64,000 nt of DNA from Mortierella alpina. Lineage: Eukaryota; Mortierellomycota; Mortierellomycetes; Mortierellales; Mortierellaceae. This document shows, piece after piece, positions 59,545 through 64,000 of this stretch. The stretch lies in assembly GCA_029449245.1 (NCBI GenBank), contig JANATF010000011.1, forward strand, positions 1,659,753 through 1,723,752. Reading direction: 5' to 3'. Position numbers and translations under genes: made by a program. Each line of letters begins with the position of its first letter. The stretch's first letter is position 1. The notes under the pieces were generated by a model, which did no database searches, was not told where the DNA came from, and saw only the letters and a program-made list of their open reading frames with translations.

Positions 59545-59730
59545 AGCCGCTTCGCTATTAGTTGCGCACCCTTTCATCTCTTGCTTGCACAAACAAGTCC
59601 GACATCCCTCACTTAGCGTGTTCTTCTCACCCCGAATCATCTCACTCGCGTCTTGAGTTGACACTACCCTAACACTCTTCTTCGCAGCCAGTCTCTGCAC
59701 TCACTGGCCCTCACTGTCTCTCTCACACAC
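59545..59730 (+). repeat. subtelomeric pyrimidine-rich repeat, copy D (weak)
   Basis: TTGCGCACCCTTTCATCTCT, ACATCCCTCACTTAGCGTGT, TTGACACTACCCTAACACTC and TTCGCAGCCAGTCTC match the right halves of B and C with more change. Confidence 0.55.
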
Positions 59731-61329
59731 TGCTCATCACCGCGCCATTGATCGTCTGTAGCTTTCTCACAGAATCGCGCGTTCATTTCCTCTACAGGCA
59801 CCTTACTCGCTTCAGCATGGAACAAACAAAAACTCGACACCATCTCTCACCCAACCTTGCTTCATCTTTACTCTCCCTTGATGATGCAAGACCCTGAATC
59901 TTTTCCCACCTTTATTCCCCTTGCACTTCAACGATTGTCACCAACACAGGCCTAGATCTACCATCTCATCCATTTTTCTCTCTCTTCTTTGCCTCTTTTT
60001 TCAGCACATCTCTTCCTTCACATCTCACACACCAATGGCACGGTGCTCATCACTTTCTCCCCCATCTCAGCACATTCCTCACTCGCTTCAACCTCATGAA
60101 TTCCCTTCGGACCACTGCAAAAGAAAAAAAAAGTGCCCCTACCTTCAGATCCACCTCGCCTTTGCTCATCCCTTCCGGATCACAACTCCCCTGCCTACGC
60201 TGCTCCAATGCCTTTACTCTCCAGCCCAGCCATGCCTTTTTCTCCAAAGTTCCCGTTGGTTAACCCCTTCCCTTTTATGCCACCCTGGCGAGATGGATCT
60301 TCTCTTTCACGAACACGAGATGTCTGGAGTGATTCGCGAAACGTACCTGTAGACAAGGATCCGAGATTTCGACCGTTCCAGCTGAACCAGTGCGACGAGT
60401 CTGGAAAGTAGCCAGCCGCAATCAACAACCCGTTCCGGTAATGTGGCAGGTACTGCAGCATGCTGGAATGAGGTCGTGACCACAGCTAGTCCACCTTCCG
60501 ACTCGACGCACTGGAAAAGCGCTACACATACTCGGGGGATAGAGTGCGATGAAAAAAGTGTTAGTCTTTGACTACTACAGGCTCCGGAGAACACGGTTTA
60601 AGGCTCTCTGTCCGGCGTCCACGCCAGCACTGACAATTGCGCTCGCTTTGACACCCTCTTTGGCCCAGTTGCTGTCGACACTCACATCTACGCTGGCTAT
60701 TGCATCTGATTCTTACAGTGACTGAGCCTTGGAAATAGCACTCGCCTAGGCAACTGACCAAGACCCTCGCGTAGGCACTGGCAAATTGTACAGACACTGG
60801 CTGGACACCAACACTATGACCAGAAAGCACTTACCCTAGGATTGTGGAACAACAGCGGTTATTAGAGGGCCCTGCCTCTTGAAAAAGACCGTCTGTACAC
60901 GTACGGCGAAGTCTACAGGGTGATAGTACCGTAGAGAGAGTTGTTAGATGCTTGTTCAATAAACCCAACATAGAGATGAATCATCCTCATTCAAAAGTAT
61001 AAATCCAAGGTCAACTGGTCCTACCAAGTTACTTACCAAGTTACCATCCACCAAAAGTGGGGTTCGCTTTCAACGACACTCTTCCTTTGCGCTTTGTCCT
61101 CGCTGGCCGGCCGACCGATATTCTGGGCGTTCTGAGAGGAAGATAATAAACGTAGAGCAAACGTCTGTGGGTTAGAAGACAACATAAAGAGCCAATCCTC
61201 ATTGAAAGCCGCATTCCAGATAATCTCGCTTCTTACCTTCTGCGTTGCGCCACCGTCTTCATATGCTGCTGTGAGAAAGAGAGAGTGTTTTTTGAAGTGG
61301 TTGACTCCACTGTTTTTTATAGTGGTTGA
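59731..61329. other. subtelomeric, no gene called
   Basis: Mixed C/T-rich and unique sequence. A + frame at ~60133-60411 encodes a Pro-rich stretch (FPLVNPFPFMPPWRDGSSLS) that could be a gene fragment but has no start or splice context. A 16-bp repeat AGTGGTTGACTCCACT occurs at 61296 and 61321. Confidence 0.5.
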
Positions 61330-61336
61330 CTCCACT
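61296..61336. repeat. 16-bp direct repeat AGTGGTTGACTCCACT
   Basis: Two exact copies, starts 25 bp apart. Each copy begins AGTGG and ends CCACT, so it is itself a short inverted repeat. Confidence 0.8.
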
Positions 61337-61490
61337 TTCACTTTGCTCTTGTAGAGCGAAGAAGTGATTATCCCGCTACCTTGCCTTCCATATTTAGCCA
61401 GCGGGGAAGTGGACCCGCTGCCTTGCCCTCGGTTTGTTATAGCGAGAGGTCGCCCGCTGCCTTGTCTTCCATCTTGCTAGCGAGACTGAG
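61330..61490. repeat. ~40-bp minisatellite, ~4 copies
   Basis: Units begin CCCGCTGCCTTGCCTTCC at 61372, 61414 and 61453 (42 and 39 bp apart), with a worn copy to the left at ~61332. Each ends TAGCGAG/CAGCGGGGAAGTGGA. Confidence 0.75.
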
Positions 61491-62690
61491 GAAATGAGAA
61501 AAAGCCAAAAAAAAAAGCTTGTCAATTGAGCTGGCTCATTCCTCATTTCAAGAAAACAGAGTTTGTTGAGCTGCAGTGGCATGACTTTGACGAAGGATGT
61601 GCTTGAGTAGAGTATCAAAAGAGATGAAGCTTACCTTCCGTGCTGCTGAAAAGAGGTGAACAAGTAGCGAAGAGAGGAGGAAAGAAAAGAAAAGCTTCTG
61701 CAGAGCATAAAATCACTTTTCTCGAGCCACTCAGCCGAAGACGCTGCGTCGCGAAGTACAGAAACGCCCGTGTATGCTGTGGTTACACATAAGAGAAGAA
61801 AAGCTCATCATGAGCACAAGGAATGTCAATGCAGTTGGTGAATGAGTCAAGCTCATTCCAAATTTGACTCCTCAATCAGCGCTGCAATCCTGGTTTGTAC
61901 CTTGTCCGGCGCTTGCCACCAATTTGCAAATGAGCATGCAAGGCTACTGCGATGCTATCATCCTGCTCCATGCTGCTGGTAAGACTAGGGAAAGCTCGTA
62001 ACACGAGTCAAAAGAAAGCTCGCTCTACTCTGCTTGTCCACTCCAAAAATGCACAAACTCCAGGAAACCAAAGACCTCCCAGAGCCTATACTGCAAACCG
62101 TGGTACCTGTTCTTGTGGGGGGGGGGGGACCATGAAGCTTACATTAACTGTATCAAAGACGAGTAAGGGCGGGTGGCAGGAAACGAGCAGGCAGGAGGGA
62201 AGACAAAGAGCATAAAGTAAGCAGAGGCTAAAATGCAGAGCATATGCGACGTTGGATTACGGGGTTTATTACGGCCTGTATTCTCAGACACACCACTCTT
62301 CTCCCTCTTTCTCCCTTTGGTTTTCCTCTTCCCACCTTTCACGTTCTCAACTTCCACCTCCTCACCATTTACTTCGCTAGCTTTCCTCTTCATAGCGTTC
62401 CACTCTCCTCTATATCCCCCAGTAAGGTATGTCCTCGTCGGCGACAGCTGCTCGGTCAAGGTCCTCCGACAACTTACACTTTGCACTGTCCAGCAGTTCG
62501 TCCACTTTCATGAACTTGTTTACTCCTCGCCTCCTCGCACCCTTCTAAAACGATTGTTAGCTTCCCGCAGCATTTTCAATCTATATTGGCTTCACCGGCT
62601 GTACTACATATGCTTCCTCCACAAAAAAACCATCCTCTTAAGCGAGCCAAACAGTTCTTGAACAGCAGGAGCAACCTCAACGAGCTGAAA
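61491..62690. other. subtelomeric, no gene called
   Basis: Contains two diverged GAGTCAAGCTCATTCC / GAGCTGGCTCATTCC segments (61525 and 61843) and a G11 run (62116). No gene or transposase-like frame seen. Confidence 0.5.
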
Positions 62691-62890
62691 GCACCTTTTC
62701 CTCAAACTCTCTGTAAGTGCAGGGTCCCTCCCTAAGTGCAAGACCACTCTCTAAGTGCAAGCTCTCTATAAGTGCAAGACCTCCTAAAATGAAAACTTCT
62801 CTTTTTCGAATACCCCTCTAATTCGAAACCTCTGTAATTGATTCCCTCTCTAATATCCTACCCTTAGTAATCGAACACCCTCTGTAACTG
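62690..62890. repeat. short CTAAGTGCAAG / CTAATTCGAA repeats, TIR-like
   Basis: Successive CTGTAAGTGCAGG, CCTAAGTGCAAGACC, TCTAAGTGCAAGC, TATAAGTGCAAGACC, then CTAATTCGAAACC, TGTAATTGATTCC and AGTAATCGAACACC, CTGTAACTGACAAC. The spacing is roughly 15-25 bp. This resembles repeated terminal motifs of pogo/Tc1-type DNA transposons; no transposase is present nearby. Confidence 0.55.
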
Positions 62891-62929
62891 ACAACATTCT
62901 GCAAATGAATGCAAGCTTAAAGAGATTAT

Positions 62930-63470
62930 CCACATGGTAAGCACACTCCAATAGTCCGTCTCCAATTCTTCACCCAAGTCTTCAGGAACACCATTTCCGT
63001 ATTCTCCTATTTTTGAGCAATTGAAGTACTCCAATAGCTTGCACCAATACTGGTTACCCTGAATCTTACTTCTATTTAGAATTTCACACCTCATTAAATT
63101 TTCACACTTCCTCGATTTCATATTTGAGAGCAATTGAAGGTGTGCCATAGTTCCCCAACACCCCTCGAAGCCCTAAATATTCGGTTGTTGAGATTTTCAC
63201 ACTTCTCAAAAATTTCACACTTCCCCGATTTCATATTTCAGAGCAATTGGAGGTGTGCAACAGTTTCCCAACACCGATCGAAGCTCAAAATACATGATTG
63301 CTGTGATTCTCACACTTCTCGAAATCTCACACTTTCTCGATTTTTTATTTGAAAGCAATTGAAGATGCGCAACAGTTACCCAACACCCCTCGAATCTCAA
63401 AATGTTCGGTTCCTGAGATTTTAACACTTGTCTAAAATTTCGCACTTCCGTATTTTCACAAGCATTGTAA
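62930..63470. repeat. 113-bp subtelomeric tandem repeat, 4 diverged copies
   Basis: The anchor GAGCAATTGAAG recurs at 63015, 63128, 63241 and ~63353, i.e. every 113 bp. Between anchors the same order recurs: CCAACACCCCTCGAA..., CGGTT.TGAGATTTTCACACTT, CTC.AAATTTCACACTTCC and TCGATTTCATATTT. Copies differ at roughly a fifth of positions by eye. Confidence 0.85.
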
Positions 63471-63655
63471 GAACTGCTTCAAGCCTCTTAAATTTATGAT
63501 GTGATTTGTCAATTTCATATCGGTCGAATAAGCAAATCTCATTTTATGTTCAAATGCCAATTGATCGCACAATTTCATTTAACGATCATCGTTCAATCGA
63601 GAGTTTCATTCCAAATGACCTTTTCTTGTGAATTGAGAGCCCAATTTAAGGTTAA

Positions 63656-64000
63656 TTCTAGGGTTTTTTAGGGTTTTTTAGGGTTTTTTTAGGGTTTTTT
63701 AGGGTTTTTTTAGGGTTTTTTAGGTTTTTAGGGTTTTTTAGGGTTTTTTAGGGTTTTTTTTTTTAGGGTTTTTTAGGGTTTTTTAGGGTTTTTTAGGGTT
63801 TTTTAGGGTTTTTTAGGGTTTTTTAGGGTTTTTTAGGGTTTTTTTAGGGTTTTTTAGGGTTTTTTAGGGTTTTTTTAGGGTTTTTTAGGGTTTTTTAGGG
63901 TTTTTTAGGGTTTTTTAGGGTTTTTTAGGGTTTTTTAGGGTTTTTTTAGGGTTTTTTTAGGGTTTTTTTTAGGGTTTTTTAGGGTTTTTTAGGGTTTTTT
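63656..64000 (+). repeat. telomeric array, unit TTTTTTAGGG
   Basis: About 34 head-to-tail units, mostly T6AG3, with T5, T7, T8 and one T11 variants and a single AGG. The G-rich strand runs 5'->3' to the window end, as required at a right-hand chromosome end. The array continues to the last base. Confidence 0.93.

Noticed and set aside
60133-60411. Pro-rich plus-strand frame
   Set aside because: Begins with GTG after a poly-A run, has no ATG or acceptor in phase; may be a gene fragment but cannot be supported.
61033-61341. 102-codon minus-strand frame
   Set aside because: Overlaps short repeats; no recognisable motif beyond chance.
63656-64000. Terminal array as an assembly artefact or CRISPR-like array
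   Set aside because: No unique spacers, unit of 10 bases, correct G-strand orientation at a sequence end: telomere is the simplest reading.
1-64000. tRNA and rRNA genes
   Set aside because: I looked for B-box-like GGTTCGANTCC with matching arms and saw none; GGCTCGAGCC at ~44611 and similar strings lack the partner arms.
1-64000. Intact transposons or viral insertions
   Set aside because: No reverse transcriptase, integrase, transposase, helicase or capsid-like frame recognised; only a TIR-like repeat array at 62.7 kb.

Overview
This is a eukaryotic, fungal window with intron-rich genes. I modelled 69 introns across 17 genes. The genes fit an early-diverging filamentous fungus of the Mortierella kind: a DUF3712 protein, a Zn2Cys6/Fungal_trans regulator, an L-lactate dehydrogenase, a PIN/XPG-like nuclease-family protein and a Rho-kinase (ROCK) type protein. 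ROCK is, to my knowledge, absent from the well-studied Dikarya. The exact species cannot be fixed from the sequence. The right edge is a chromosome end: the last ~345 bases are a G-rich array of TTTTTTAGGG units running 5'->3' towards the end of the window.

Layout. 1-4007 (+): 3' part of a large DUF3712 protein. 4463-5836 (-): mitochondrial ATP synthase subunit d (174 aa). 6028-9335 (-): GATA zinc-finger protein. 9840-12036 (-): SRAP/HMCES abasic-site shield protein with added ubiquitin-interacting motifs. 13283-17349 (+): Zn2Cys6 transcription factor. 17475-20011 (-): Vms1/ANKZF1 ribosome-quality-control peptidyl-tRNA hydrolase. 20444-22229 (-): PIN/XPG-like protein with an apparent frameshift. 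23373-24166 (-): small unknown protein. 24554-26186 (-): elongation factor 1-gamma. 27610-29765 (+): Sel1-repeat protein. 30153-32129 (-): coiled-coil protein. 33626-38916 (+): ROCK-like kinase, 14 exons. 39941-41004 (+): L-lactate dehydrogenase. 41057-43303 (-): Obg/YchF-type GTPase with TGS domain. 44893-51283 (+): TFIIIC largest subunit (Tfc3/GTF3C1 type). 51566-52604 (+): synaptobrevin-like v-SNARE. 53653-55052 (+): C2-domain, proline-rich protein. 55723-56877 (-): one poorly resolved or decaying gene.

From about 55.1 kb to 63.65 kb the window is subtelomeric: few or no intact genes, a diverged pyrimidine-rich repeat family, a ~40-bp minisatellite, TIR-like short repeats and a 113-bp tandem repeat directly inside the telomere. 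The single-copy genes are unrelated housekeeping genes in mixed orientation, with no operon-like or cluster logic. Shared features are CACGTG boxes about 160-190 bp upstream of three starts, pyrimidine-rich leaders, and four introns whose reading frame requires a GC donor instead of GT.

Exon borders were set by splice consensus and by requiring the frame to close. For most genes the summed exons divide exactly by three. Single borders may be off by a base or two.
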